64,000 nt of DNA, from NCBI RefSeq assembly GCF_008831285.2, contig NC_045140.1, positions 5,933,528 through 5,997,527 of the forward strand, written 5' to 3'. The stretch comes from Nymphaea colorata (lineage: Eukaryota; Streptophyta; Magnoliopsida; Nymphaeales; Nymphaeaceae). This document shows, one piece after another, positions 22,222 through 36,000 of this stretch. How positions within the stretch are numbered: position 1 is the stretch's first letter; every line of letters starts with the position of its first letter. The notes under the pieces were generated by a model that was not told where the DNA came from, ran no database searches, and was given only the letters and a program-made list of their open reading frames with translations. The position numbers were made by a program, and so were the translations under genes.

Positions 22222-22512
22222 GGATGGGGATCTTACGCGGCTGTATAGATGGACGGAAGGGAAAGGGAAGGGAGGGATGACAATGAAAGGGAAGGAAAGG
22301 GAGGGGAAGAAAATGAGGAGGAAAAGGGAAGGAAAGGAAAGAAAAAGATGGTTAAAAATTGTTTGGATAGAAAAGAAAAAGAAAAAACCAACCATTTTCA
22401 TTTCTATCTCTATCCCTTTAATTTTGGAAGAATTGGATTTACATTATCACATGTTTATTTATTTATTTATTTTCTTTCTCTCCTTCTTAATTAACCAACC
22501 AAACACATGAAT
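22222..22512. mobile_element. diverged copy of the intron-1 MITE family
   Basis: A purine-rich left arm (GGAAGGGAAAGGGAAGGGAGG), the shared core 'ttttggaagaattggattta' and the shared right part 'aaccaaccaaacacatgaat' match 19213-19480. It is more diverged than the two copies inside the segmental duplication. Confidence 0.5.
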
Positions 22513-22619
22513 AAAGTCGATAAATCATCAAGCATGGTTTTAACATTAGGTCATTACTTGAGTTTGGTCTTAATAAAGTCGATAAATAAAAATGAAAAAT
22601 TTTAGGTCTTATCAAAGAG

Positions 22620-22693
22620 ACTTTTGGATGAGTGAAAGAGAAAAAAAAAGAAAGAAGAAAAAGAGAGAGGAAGAGATTTAGGTGAAAATGACT

Positions 22694-22732
<39 letters not shown>

Positions 22733-22995
22733 TTACGTGTATGATCATTCATAAAAGATGATTTTAAGCCAAAATAAATAGAGAAAAAAGGGAGAGGGAA
22801 ATAATTTTTAGAAAGAGAAAGAAGGAGATGGAGAAAGATGTATATGTGTGTGTGTGTGTGTTTGAAAATAGATAAAAGAGGACTTTAAATCAGTGGGAGA
22901 GAGGGAGAGAGAGAACGAGATTTTAGAAAGAGAAAGAGGGAGATGGAGAAAGATTTTAGAAAGAGAGAAATATATATATATATATATATACCCTT
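22620..22995. repeat. polypurine block with TA/CA/TG microsatellites
   Basis: GA-rich strand with repeated 'ttttagaaagagaaaga.gg' units near 22806 and 22921 (about 115 bp apart), (TA)n(CA)n at 22694-22732, (TG)n at 22846-22861 and (TA)n at 22970-22990. No gene. Confidence 0.85.
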
Positions 22996-23359
22996 TGCTT
23001 AGCGGCAAAGACGAGCACTAGAAATTTTGAAAACAAAAACATGTTTAGAATGACATCTCAAGTTTAACCACTTGTTTGATTGGATTATTTGAGTTTGTTG
23101 TAGGCATAACCTCTTACCTGTATGGGTTTGCCAAGATTGAGTTCAGGTTTAACCGTTTAATTGAGTAGGTTGTTTTGGCTTCCGTCCAAGTGTAACCCTT
23201 TATCTGCATAGGTTGCTCTTGAGTTTTTACATAATAATACTAAAAAAAATGCCCAAGTATAATTATTATTTTTACAACTGAGGAAGATCCAAAGAGATGA
23301 AAGATAAAATATGTTTAACATAAGTATTTGTCATTGATTAAAATGTGAATATAAGAGGA

Positions 23360-23600
23360 CTAAACATACAATTTCTTGAGATGAAGAGTGTTAACTGGAT
23401 CAGTGAGTTCCACCTGATCAACATCAATCAATCTATATGAGTTATTGGGCAAGACTACCTTAACAACATACGAGTTTTCCAAATTGGGAACAAACTTGCC
23501 ATGAGGTCTTCCTTTGAGATACACCACGGATCGTTGGACCAAGTTATTCAGTTTGAAATGTCTCTCTATAACTGACTTGCAAATTTTCTAGCCACCGTTT
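23360..23600 (-). pseudogene. Ty3/gypsy integrase C-terminal fragment
   Basis: Minus strand reads GRPHGKFVPNLENSYVVKVV, then PVNTLHLKKLYV and a stop. This is the conserved C-terminal tail of plant gypsy polyproteins (PRGKF-x-P-N-W-x-G-x-Y-V-V-x-x-V-L-P ... LKKYY pattern), with W changed to L. About 60 codons survive plus some upstream sequence in the same frame (VIERHFKLNNL). No LTR or other gypsy domain is visible nearby, so it is an isolated relic. Confidence 0.65.
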
Positions 23601-23749
23601 GACAATAGGCTTTACCATGCTCAACCACTTTTAACATTTTTTCAATTAACAAATTGAGTTGCATCAATATGTTTTGCTGGTACTGATTTAGAGGAAGTTC
23701 TATAAGAGAAGCAAACTTCAAAGCATGCTTTAATATATAGAGGATGTTC

Positions 23750-24470
23750 TATAACGCTAGGAAGGGCCGCAATGGATATGACAATGCACACAGTTACAAG
23801 AGAATGAGAATAACAATGTGTTTGCCAAGAATATGATATGTAAACAGAGACAAATTAATTCAATAACGATAGGAAGGGCCAAAATGGGCACGACAATACA
23901 CATGGTGACGAGTGAATGAGATAACAATGGCTGTATAAAGAAGGCAATAAGTAAATTGACATCCAGTAATGCAAAAAATTAACGTAACAAAATAATGAGA
24001 TAATAACGAGTCTATCATAACAAGAGAAAGAGATAACAACAGAAAGGACATGAATAGATACAATAGGGCACACGGCGACGAGAGAATGAGATTGCAACAC
24101 ATCAACAGAATACGTAAATTGGTACGTACATGAGAAAATGATATAATAATGTGTCTGCCAAGATGACAATAATTAAACGAAAATGAATTAATGTGATAGA
24201 ATGGATATGACATGGCACGCGGTGACGAGAGAATGAGATAGTCAGATAACGCTTCTATAGAGAATGCATAGTTGCATACGAAGACGAGAGAATGGGATAA
24301 CAATCCGTCCGTATGAAGACGACTAAATGTGTTAACTAAATGAAGACAAACTAATGTGATAATTAAAAGAGAGAATGAGATAACGTAGCGTTTACAAATG
24401 CGTTAATTAGAAGAAATGGTTACAATGACACAATAACTAATAGAAATGGTTACAAGGATGATATTATTCA
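23750..24470. repeat. degenerate minisatellite with 'gacgagagaatgagataac' units
   Basis: Units of about 110-160 bp share 'aggaagggcc.aaatgg', 'gacaa..cacacggtgacga' and 'gagaatgagataacaa'. The first two starts are 23759 and 23870. Heavily diverged. Confidence 0.6.
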
Positions 24471-25288
24471 AATCTCAGTACATCTACTTGTTTGAATCAA
24501 GTTTCTAAAAGATCTTCTAATCCTATTGGTAACATCAGCTTGGGTGAAGCTAGTTTCTTTCCAGATGTTATCTTCTACATGTATGTCATCACAAACACAC
24601 CTTAATCATAGTTGTTTCTTTGTTGTGAACATTTTGCTGGTAAAAGTTTGTAGTTGTCAAACATTTTGATGTTGAAGAGATGTTGAAGACATGTCTGAGG
24701 CAATATTTCTATAAAAGCACCAAAACTTCTTAAACAAGAAATAGAAGTTATCTTAACAACAGTTCAGGATAAACTGCATATCAGTCCGTAGAGGTCTTCC
24801 ACAATTTGGTAGTCACCATAGCCTACACATGGATCGTATATGTGCACTTGTTTTTTTTTTTACGTTGTGGAGGATGTACAATACAATATGTGCCTTTTCC
24901 ACCCATACTGAAGGAAACAAAATTTGAAAAATATGGGCAATAGAAAACAACCATAATAGGGTAAAATAAGAGCAAGAGATTTAAGAAACTACGAAAAGAA
25001 CAACCATTTCAACTTCAACAATGAACTCATTTTTATTTCCCGACTATGACATCTGTCATCAAGGCCATAGTGTCATCTGTCAATGGAAACAACACAACAT
25101 GCTGTTATACATATGTTAGTATGAACAATAATTTTTCCAATGTGAAGGTTACATAATGGAATATAACATGAGGAAAGTTATGCACCACGAAATCTGCCCT
25201 TATATTATATATTCTAAGGCATAGATTTTGATGCATATGCTCTAAAAGGTCAACAAAATAATTCAGACTAATATTGGTTACTTGCTTT
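24471..25288. other. no recognised feature
   Basis: AT-rich sequence with many stops on all frames and no domain or terminal repeat that I can identify. Confidence 0.5.
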
Positions 25289-27403
25289 TGAGATAATAAA
25301 ATATTATGAGATAATGAGATAATGGACGGATATATGAGATAACACTAAATATAAGAATGAGATAATCTTTATGATATAATAAAATATTTATGACATAATG
25401 CTATAATCGGGAAAAACAACAAAAACATTTTTTTACTACTTAAAAAGGTGTATTGGTCATGAAGATATGCATATACAAAATAACAAATTTAACCTTTATC
25501 AAATCCCCAAATCTTAATTTTGTGGTTTTCGTTTTTATCCCTACAAAATGTTTCTCTTTGTATTAATCATGGGTTTTTTTTGTCATATTTAAAATGACGC
25601 ATGAAATTATATACACAAAGGTGACGTATATAAGCAGCTTGGCGCCTTAGCCCCTTCAGAGGTTGCATTTTTTTTTGTCTTGAGGGTCCTTTTGTCTCTC
25701 CTCAGTTTTGATGTCGTTTTGTGGTTTTGTTCCCTATTGGTCCTTTCAGTTCCTAATGCTACCCTTCCTTCCTCCGCATTGCAACGGGGCACCTCATCAC
25801 TATTACCTTCACCCACTCTACCTTGCTCTGCTTCGGTTATCTTGCATCTTTCTTCTTAGTACGCTTTGCTGATTCCAGAGTTTTCCCTACTCATCTTTTT
25901 CTTGCCCTCATCTTTTTTGTTGAACGTGCGAGTGCTAGCCTTTCCTCATGAAGCCATCTATTTCGATGAGTGTATGTCCGGATGACATTTTTCCTATGCT
26001 CTTGGCTTGAACCGTGTTTGCCTTGGATGAACATCTCTTCTCCTTTGCAGCTGTCTGACAATGAGTTGGTAGTTGTTTTCCCCTGAGGGGTGCTTAATTG
26101 AAAAGATGTTTGATTCCCTCCATGTCACTTGCCCTTTCCTAAGGTTCAGGAGTTGAAATCCTTTTATCTGGTTGTCCTTGGGCTAGGAGATCATTCCCCA
26201 TAAGCCTCGGTCATCTATGGTGAAAAAAGGTCAGAAGATGATGCCCATTTCAGACCCTCCTCAAACATTGTCTGAGATTCAATGACCTAAGCTCTTCTTT
26301 TGATAGCTGGTCGGCTGTCATCTCTTCACATTCTTCTTTGGTCGTTGGCTCTCTTCTTGGTGGATGTTCTGCTTTACCTGGGCTGCTTGAGTTTGCCTTT
26401 TGGCCACCGTTGTGGGGCTCTCTAGGTTCGGTTCCGTCTATCTGTTGTGATTATTTGTGATGATAATTCTTTTGGCTTTTGGCATTGTGCTGGTTGAGGA
26501 TTTCTTGTTGTTGCTTGGGTTTGGATCGATGGGATCTTTTTGTTGATTGTGGATTTTCTTGACTGTTCTTTTTGTGTGTGTGTGTGTGTGTGTGTGCTAT
26601 GTTTCGTTTTTATTCTCTTGTTTGGAGGTCGATGTATGTCTTGGTCTTTTGATCGTTGTTCCCCTTTATTAGAGGTGGAAGTTATAGTAATGTTTAAAGG
26701 AGTTCTTTGTTCTCCCTCACACATCTGCACCTGTGCACACACTCACACACACACACACACACACACAGAGGACAGAGTAGTAGTTCAACAGATCTTTTTG
26801 AAATGTGAAATCAGTTAAATAATTTACCTTTTTATGATCATCTAAAAGTCAAATATTTTACTTCAGCTATATTGTTTTGGAAACTAAATAAATATTTTAG
26901 GTAATGTTTGGAAATATAACAGGTCATTGGGTGTAAATGAGAGATTATTATGAGCATAACAACTTACTACATCCAAATTATAAAGATAATTTATCAAGTG
27001 TAGAAATAAATCCAAAAAACATACACATGTAAGATAATCATTTATCACCCTAGAAACCGATCCAAAAAAGAATACTTATCTTCCAAACCTTCTCACACTT
27101 GAGAACTTCATGCTGATAAGCCACCTAGACATCTTTCATATAAAAGTGACACTTCCAAAAGATGCATGTGATCTTATAAGATCTTAATGTGTAATGAGTT
27201 TATAAGATTTTTAAGAAATATATATGGATAAAAAGGATTTGGTTGTGGGAAATCCAAAAAAAAGGAATGTGCACCCCTAAAATGCAAAAAAAAAAAAGAT
27301 GATCCACCACTTTTCTAAGTATAAAAGGGTGCTTATGGTGAAAGTTATACCCACCACCCACTTTGGAGGCTAGAGAGAGCGAGGAGCTACAGGGTTTTTA
27401 ACC

Positions 27404-29154
27404 ATGGCTTTTGCAGGGACCCACTTGATAATGGTTCACTTGGTCCCAAAGCATAAGAACCCAAATGAACGTCAGACGATCCAAGAGTTGGATATATATC
27501 GTTCTGATCCTGGGACCTAACAGTAGAGATCTATATCTCTCTTGAAGCTTTTAATTGCAGTATCGTATAGTTTTATGTATTTTGTATTTTTTTCCCCAAA
27601 ATAGTTGATTTAAGAGCACTTTGTATTATTGTGTGTAACTTATTTTTGAAATCTAAACACACTTTCACCACAACTTGCATGATGTCCACAAAGGTAGAAC
27701 TAATAATGTAACAACCCGACCTCCTCTTAGAAGGGGTTACCATATCTCACTTGCTCCATAGTAGCTTTGGTTCCTGTCTGAAAAAAACTAAGAAATAGGA
27801 CAACCAATCATATAACAACCCCCTTTATAGGTTTTTGAAAATCTCTCATACTCTTGAATACATGACTAAACTTATCATTGTGAAGTGTTACAATTCAGTC
27901 CTTTTAAAGCATACACTTCTGCATACAGGACCCGAAGTTAATGTGTTGAACAGTTCTCTGATATCATTGTAACAACTAGGTCCATACATCGGGCTCAAAC
28001 TCATGGTTTGGTGGATCTCAGCCCACCCCTTAACAAGTTTGGTTTCGGCCACCAACAAGACTAGAATTTAGGACAACCAATCACATAACAACCCTCTATA
28101 CTTGAATTCTCTCAATAATCTTTAATATGAGATTAAACATTCATAGTAGGGGGCTGAACTATATTTTTTTAAAAAATTAAACTGGCCAAACTATATTATT
28201 CAAAAATTTTGAAGAGAAAATGTAAAAATTTTCTAAAATAATAATTTCTTTTCCAAAATCACATGCAAGCATATATATATAGCCCTTGTCAGCCCTGGCT
28301 TCAACTTGTATTTCCGCTCAAGTGCTAACAGGGAAGTAGAAAAAAATATCCATAAAAGGGTCATGTTAAAAGATGTTTATGCCATTGTTTGGATGAGGAA
28401 AAGAGGGAAATGGAGGAATGGAAACGAAAGAAAAGGAATGAGGAGGGAAATAAGAAGAAAGGAAATAATGTCAAACATCTTTCTTTTGCATCTTAATCTC
28501 TTCAATTTTGGAGCGATTGGATTTACATTGATTATTCCTTCCCTTTCCTTACCTCTCATTTTCTCTCTCTTGCATCCAAACAGGTTTTTTTTGTCGTCCT
28601 TTCTTTTCCTTCATTTTTAATTAGCCAACCAAACACATGAATGACTGTCCTTTCCCTCCCTTCATCTTCCTTTTCCTCCATCCAAAAGAGCATAGTGTAA
28701 CTTGGTTAGGCTAGCCGCTGGTAGATCACTAATCACTTGTTCGATTCTCGCAGATGTCAACCTCCTGAAAATTACAAGAAAAAAAAACTTTCCATATCAA
28801 TATTTACGTGACAAAGATTTGCAATAAAGCATTTTAGGATTTTGGGTTGCCATTAACATCGTTGTCTTTGTTCTTTGTTCTTTTTTCTTGCCATTTCTAC
28901 AGTTAGCGCTGTTGCGGACGAAGATTATTGCTTTTTTACAAAGAGGACCGAGACAAGGAGTACTGACGAGGGGTATTGGCAGTTAACTCAAGGGACGAAG
29001 ACGTGATATGGATCACCAATGAAGTAATTGGAATCAAGAATACATTCCAATACTATGTTGGGAAAAAAGGCGTTGGCAAAAAACTGATTGGTTCCTCAAT
29101 GAATATCGTCTTGATCCAAATTTTCGAGCTCAACTCAATCTACCAAATGATAGA
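27404..29154 (+). pseudogene. second copy of the NAC-like gene, broken and truncated
   Basis: Exon 1 (27404-27522) and exon 2 (28903-29154) correspond to the copy A exons. Exon 1 has lost one base before its end and one base at the donor (AACAGTAGAG instead of AACAGGTAG). Exon 2 has lost one G near 28994 and one A near 29083, so the NAC frame is destroyed. The third exon would lie beyond the gap and is not found. Either a true pseudogene or an intact copy with consensus errors; the single-base-deletion pattern favours caution. Confidence 0.7.
28385..28695. mobile_element. copy B of the intron-1 MITE
   Basis: Same element as 19213-19520, carried within the segmental duplication; nearly identical to it. 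Confidence 0.55.
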
Positions 29155-29937
29155 GTGAGAACAAAAACATATCTCTGTCTACTGGCCCATACTTTGTGTG
29201 TCCATGTGCATATTGTGCATGCATTCATATGGAACTTGCATATAAAGGCCATATCAATATACGGGATAGCTAAAAAAATATGTTTGCTATAATTCCCACA
29301 ATACATCCCCTCATCTTCAACTGCATTTTAAATCATATAAAAATTAGATGTTGGATTCATCATAATACATGAATTTATTAAAACAATGATCAAACAAGAG
29401 TTCCTAAATGCATGATTTCTCTAGATTTAGGCAATCAAGGTAAGTTAGTTGTGTACAGTTTTTTTTATGGAGATTAGAACCATTTTTACATTGTTAGGAA
29501 GAGACTATGGTTTTGTTTGGATGACAACTTCAAAAAATGACATTTGGTATGCTCTGTTTTATGACATGGATTTTAACCAATTTTAAATTAGAATACGCGC
29601 TTGGATACCAACATGAAAATGGCATTTTCTAATTAATAATTATTTACTCCCTTTGGCGAATGGTGTTTTGTCAAATACTAAGTTTTTCATGGACCTAATT
29701 TGGACTGTCACCCAAACATGCCTTAAACACTGTTTTGAAGGCAACAACATTTTGCCTCTAGAATGACATTTAGGGATGTCACCCAAGACAAACCGCAAGT
29801 ATAGAGATGTCAACAGATCAAATTCAAACCGAATATACCCTTAATCTGATATTCACATTATTTGGATTCAAATGTGAACTAAGAAAAGTTATATCTGAAT
29901 CCAAATTCAAATCCGACTTTTACATATATTTGAATCT

Positions 29938-30037
29938 NNNNNNNNNNNNNNNNNNNNNNNNNNNNNNNNNNNNNNNNNNNNNNNNNNNNNNNNNNNNNNN
30001 NNNNNNNNNNNNNNNNNNNNNNNNNNNNNNNNNNNNN
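29938..30037. other. assembly gap (100 N)
   Basis: Exactly 100 N, the usual placeholder for a gap of unknown length. It separates the duplicated NAC block from the satellite array, so the real distance and order are not established. Confidence 0.99.
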
Positions 30038-33000
30038 AATTACAGGCTTGTATGAACATAATGACATTTAAGTTATTTACTTGCTGTATTTCAGTTAATA
30101 TAACGTGTTCCACTTGTTATTACATCTATAACGAATGATTTCAATGGTTCAACTAAAAGTTTTGTACGAAAATGAGATTCACGTTCATTCGTTTGACCGC
30201 CTTATCATTAGCCTACATTTAAGTTATTTACTTGCTGTATTTCAGTTAATATAACGTTTTTCGCTTGTTATTACATCTATAACGAATGATTTCAATGGTT
30301 CAAACTAAAAGTTTGTTACGAAAAAATGAGATTCACGTCATTCGTTTGACCGCTTATCATTAGCCTACATTTAAGTTATTTACTTGCTGTATTTCAGTTA
30401 ATATAACGTTTTCGCTTGTTATTACATCTATAACGAATGATTTCAATGGTTCAAACTAAAAGTTTGTACGAAAAAATGAGATTCACGTCATTCGTTTGAT
30501 CGCTTATCATTAGCCTAATGCGTTTCACTTGTTATTACATGCAATGATTGATTTTTTGATTGAAATCACAAGTTCAAATGGATGCAAGTGGATCTACGCA
30601 TTAGTTTGATCTCTTGTAGTCAATCCAATGAGTTGAACTTGTAGTTACATCAATAGTAAGATCTAATGAATTGAAATCACAAGTTTGTATCAATACGAGT
30701 GGATTTAAGCGATTCATCTGAGCACGCATATTTCATTGAATGTGATTAACATGTTGCTACATCCACGTTGAAAGATTTAGTGGATTTAAATCACAAGTTT
30801 GCATGAAAATGAACAAAATTCAAGTGGTTCATTGCTCTTTTATAGTTAATCTAATGTGTTTCACTTGTTATTACATGTATAAGTAACGATTTAAATGATT
30901 GAAATCACCAATTCATATGGACACAAATCTGATGTATAGATTAGTTTGATGCTTGTAGTTAGTCCAATAAGTAGAAATTTTTGTTTCATTGAATTAAGTA
31001 AAAGGGGTCAAACAAAAGCATAGATCCCACTTGTATCCATATGAACTTGTGATTCAATCATTTAAATCGTTCATTACACATGTAATAACAGTGAAACACA
31101 TTAGATTAAATATAGGGGAGCAAATTAACGACTTGAATCTTATCATTCTCATACAAACTTGTGATTTCGATCAACTAAATCATTCAAAATGGATGTACTA
31201 ACAAGTTAAAAACATTCAATTAAATATGTGTGATCAAATGAATCGCTTAAATCCCACTCGTGTTTATACGAACAACTGATTTCAATCGCTTATATCGCGT
31301 ACTATAAATGTAACGACAAGTTGAATTACTAGGGATGAAACTAATGCATAGATTCCATTTTAACTGTATGAACTGGTGATTTAAATCGTTCTTTATAGAA
31401 GTAATAAACAGTGAAACACATTAGGTTAACTATAAGGGATCAATTGAATGACTTGAATCACAAACTAATGCGTGAATGTGCTTAAAGATGCATGTTGAAT
31501 GATTTAGTGGAATGAAATTACAGGCTTGTATGAACATAAATGACATTTAAGTTATTTACTTGCTGTATTTCAGTTAATATAACGTGTTTCGCTTGTTATT
31601 ACATCTATAACGAATGATTTCAATGGTTCAAACTAAAAGTTTGTACGAAAAAATGAGATTCACGTCATTCGTTTGATCGCTTATCATTAGCCTAATGCGT
31701 TTCACTTGTTATTACATGTACAATGATTGATTTTGTTGATTGAAATCACAAGTTCAAATGGATGCAGTGGGATCTACGCATTAGTTTGATCTCTTGTAGT
31801 CAATCCAATGAGTTGAACTTGTAGTTACATCAATAGTAAGGATCTAATGAATTGAAATCACAAGTTTGTATCAATACGAGTGGGATTTAAGCGATTCATC
31901 TGAGCACGCATATTTCATTGAATGTGATTAACATGTTGCTACATCCACGTTGAAAGATTTAGTGGATTTAAATCACAAGTTTGCATGAAAATGAACAAAA
32001 TTCAAGTGGTTCATTTGCTCTTTTATAGTTAATCTAATGTGTTTCACTTGTTATTACATGTATAAGTAACGATTTAAATGATTGAAATCACCAATTCATA
32101 TGGACACAAATCTGATGTATAGATTAGTTTGATGCTTGTAGTTAGTCCAATAAGTAGAAATTTTTGTTTCATTGAATTAAGTAAAAGGGGTCAAACAAAA
32201 GCATAGATCCCACTTGTATCCATATGAACTTGTGATTTCAATCATTTAAATCGTTCATTACACATGTAATAACAAGTGAAACACATTAGATTAAATATAG
32301 GGGAGCAAATTAACGACTTGAATCTTATTCATTCTCATACAAACTTGTGATTTCGATCAACTAAATCATTCAAAATGGATGTACTAACAAGTTAAAAACA
32401 TTCAATTAAATATGTGTGATCAAATGAATCGCTTAAATCCCACTCGTGTTTATACGAACAACTGATTTCAATCGCTATATCGCGTACTATAAATGTAACG
32501 ACAAGTTGAATTACTAGGGATGAAACTAATGCATAGATTCATTTTTAACTATATGAACTGGTGATTTAAATCGTTCTTTATAGAAGTAATAAACATGAAA
32601 CACATTAGGTTAACTATAAGGGATCAATTGAATGACTTGAATCACAAACTAATGCGTGAATGTGCTTAAAGATGCATGTTGAATGATTTAGTGGAATGAA
32701 TTACAGGCTTGTATGAACATAAATGACATTTAAGTTATTTACTTGCTGTATTTCAGTTAATATAACGTGTTTCGCTTGTTATTACATTATAACGAATGAT
32801 TTCAATGGTTCAAACTAAAAGTTTGTACGAAAAAATGAGATTCACGTCATTCGTTTGATCGCTTATCATTAGCCTAATGCGTTTCACTTGTTATTACATG
32901 TACAATGATTGATTTTGTTGATTGAAATCACAAGTTCAAATGGATGCAAGTGGGATCTACGCATTAGTTTGATCTCTTGTAGTCAATCCAATGAGTTGAA

Positions 33001-36000
33001 CTTGTAGTTACATCAATAGTAAGGATCTAATGAATTGAAATCACATGTTTGTATCAATACGAGTGGGATTTAAGCGATTCATCTGAGCACGCATATTTCA
33101 TTGAATGTGATTAACATGTTGCTACATCCACGTTGAAAGATTAGTGGATTTAAATCACAAGTTTGCATGAAAATGAACAAAATTCAAGTGGTTCATTTGC
33201 TCTTTTATAGTTAATCTAATGTGTTTCACTTGTTATTACATGTATAAGTAACGATTTAAATGATTGAAATCACCAATTCATATGGACACAAATCTGATGT
33301 ATAGATTAGTTTGATGCTTGTAGTTAGTCCAAAAGTAGAAATTTTTGTTTCATTGAATTAAGTAAAAGGGTCAAACAAAAGCATAGATCCACTTGTATCC
33401 ATATGAACTTGTGATTTCAATCATTTAAACGTTCATTACACATGTAATAACAAGTGAAACACATTAGATTAAATATAGGGGAGCAAATTAACGACTTGAA
33501 TCTTATTCATTCTCATACAAACTTGTGATTTCGATCAACTAAATCATTCAAAATGGATGTACTAACAAGTTAAAAACATTCAATTAAATATGTGTGATCA
33601 ATGAATCGCTTAAATCCCACTCGTGTTTATACGAACAACTGATTTCAATCGCTTATATCGCGTACTATAAATGTAACGACAAGTTGAATTATAGGGATGA
33701 AACTAATGCATAGATTCATTTTTAACTGTATGAACTGGTGATTTAAATCATTCTTCATAGAAGTAATAAACAGTGAAACACATTAGGTTAACTATAAGGA
33801 TCAATTGAATGACTTGAATCACAAACTAATGCGTGAATGTGCTTAAAATGCATGTTGAATGATTTAGTGGAATGAAATTACAGGCTTGTATGAAATAAAT
33901 GCATTTAAGTTATTTACTTGCTGTATTTAGTTAATATAACGTGTTTCGCTTGTTATTACATATATAACGAATGATTTCAACTAAAAGTTTGTACAAAAAA
34001 TGAGATTCACGTCATTCGTTTGATCGCTTATCATTAGCCTAATGCGTTTCACTTGTTATACATGTACAATATTGATTTTTTGATTGAAATCACAAGTTCA
34101 AATGGATGCAAGTGATCTACGCTTAGTTGATCTTGTAGTCATCAATAGTGAATTGTATACATCAATATAAGATCTAATGAATGAAATGACATTGTATCAA
34201 TACGAGTGGATTAAGCATACTGACACAATTCATGAAGTGATAACATGTTGCCATTACGCATTAGTTTGATCTTTGTAGTCAATCCAATGAGTTGAACTTG
34301 TAGTTACATCAATAGTAAGGATCTAATGAATTGAAATCACATGTTTGTATCAATACGAGTGGGATTTAAGTGATTCATCTGAGTACGCATATTTCATTGA
34401 ATGTGATTAACATGTTGCTACATCCACGTTGAAAGATTTAGTGGATTTAAATCACAAGTTTGCATGAAAATGAACAAAATTCAAGTGGTTCATTTGCTCT
34501 TTTATAGTTAATCAATGTGTTTCACTTGTTATTACATGTATAAGTAACGATTTAAATGATTGAAATCACCAATTCATATGGACACAAATCTGATGTATAG
34601 ATTAGTTTGATGCTTGTAGTTAGTCCAATAAGTAGAAATTTTTGTTTCATTGAATTAAGTAAAAGGGTTCAAACAAAAGCATAGATCCCACTTGTATCCA
34701 TATGAACTTGTGATTTCAATCATTTAAAACGTTCATTACACATGTAATAACAAGTGAAACACATTAGATTAAATATAGGGGAGGAAATTAACGACTTGAA
34801 TCTTATTCATTCTCATACAAACTTGTGATTTCGATCAACTAAATCATTCAAAATGGATGTACTAACAAGTTAAAAACATTCAATTAAATATGTGTGATCA
34901 AATGAATCGCTTAAATCCCACTCGTGTTTATACGAAAAACTGATTTCAATCGCTCATATCGCGTACTATAAATGTAACGACAAGTTGAATTACTTGGGAT
35001 GAAACTAATGCATAGATTCTATTTTTAACTATATGAACTGGTGATTTAAATCGTTCTTTATAAAAGTAATAAACAATGAAACACATTAGGTTAACTCTAA
35101 GGGATCAATTGAATGACTTGAATCACAAACTAATGCGTGAATGTGCTTAAAGATGCATGTTGAATGATTTAGTAGAATGAAGTTACAGGCTTGTATGAAC
35201 ATAAATGACATTTAAGTTATTTACTTGCTGTATTTCAGTTAATATAACGTGTTTCGCTTGTTATTACATATATAACGAATGATTTCAATGGTTCAAACTA
35301 AAAGTTTGTACGAAAAAATGAGATTCACGTCATTCGTTTGATCGCTTATCATTAGCCTAATGCGTTTCACTTGTTATTACATGTACAATGATTGATTTTG
35401 TTGATTGAAATCACAGGTTCAAATGGATGCAAGTGGGATCTACCCATTAGTTTGATCTCTTGTAGTCAATGCAATGAGTTGAACTTGTAGTTACATCAAT
35501 AGTAAGGATCTAATGAATTGAAATCACATGTTTGTATCAATACGAGTGGGATTTAAGTGATTCATTTGAGCACGCATATTTCATTGAATGTGATTAACAT
35601 GTTGCTACATCCATGTTGAAAGACTTAGTGGATTTAAATCACAGGTTTGCATGAAAATGAACAAAATTGAAGTGGTTTATTTGCTCTTTTATAGTTAATC
35701 AAATGTGTTTCACTTGTTATTACATGTATGAGTAACGATTTAAATGATTGAAATCACCAATTCATATGGATACAAATCTGATGTATAGATTAGTTTGATG
35801 CTTGTAGTTAGTCCAATAGGTAGAAATTTTTGTTTCATTGAATTATGTAAAAGGTGTCAAACAAAAGCATAGATCCCACTTGTATCCATATGAACTTGTG
35901 ATTTCAATCATTTAAAACGTTCATTACACATGTAATAACAAGTGAAACACATTAGATTAAATATAGGGGAGCAAATTAACGAGTTGAATCTTATTCATTC

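Larger units (their letters stand above)
25289..29937 (+). repeat. segmental duplication, copy B
   Basis: Direct repeat of 16079-20776, ending at the assembly gap. Compared with copy A it lacks single bases at many short homopolymers (for example in the NAC exons and introns). It has a longer (GT)n at 26571-26597 and (CA)n at 26738-26766. See copy A. Confidence 0.93.

Noticed and set aside
22192-22732. Hydrophobic Phe/Leu/Ser-rich frames suggesting membrane proteins
   Set aside because: They are translations of purine/pyrimidine-biased MITE and microsatellite DNA.
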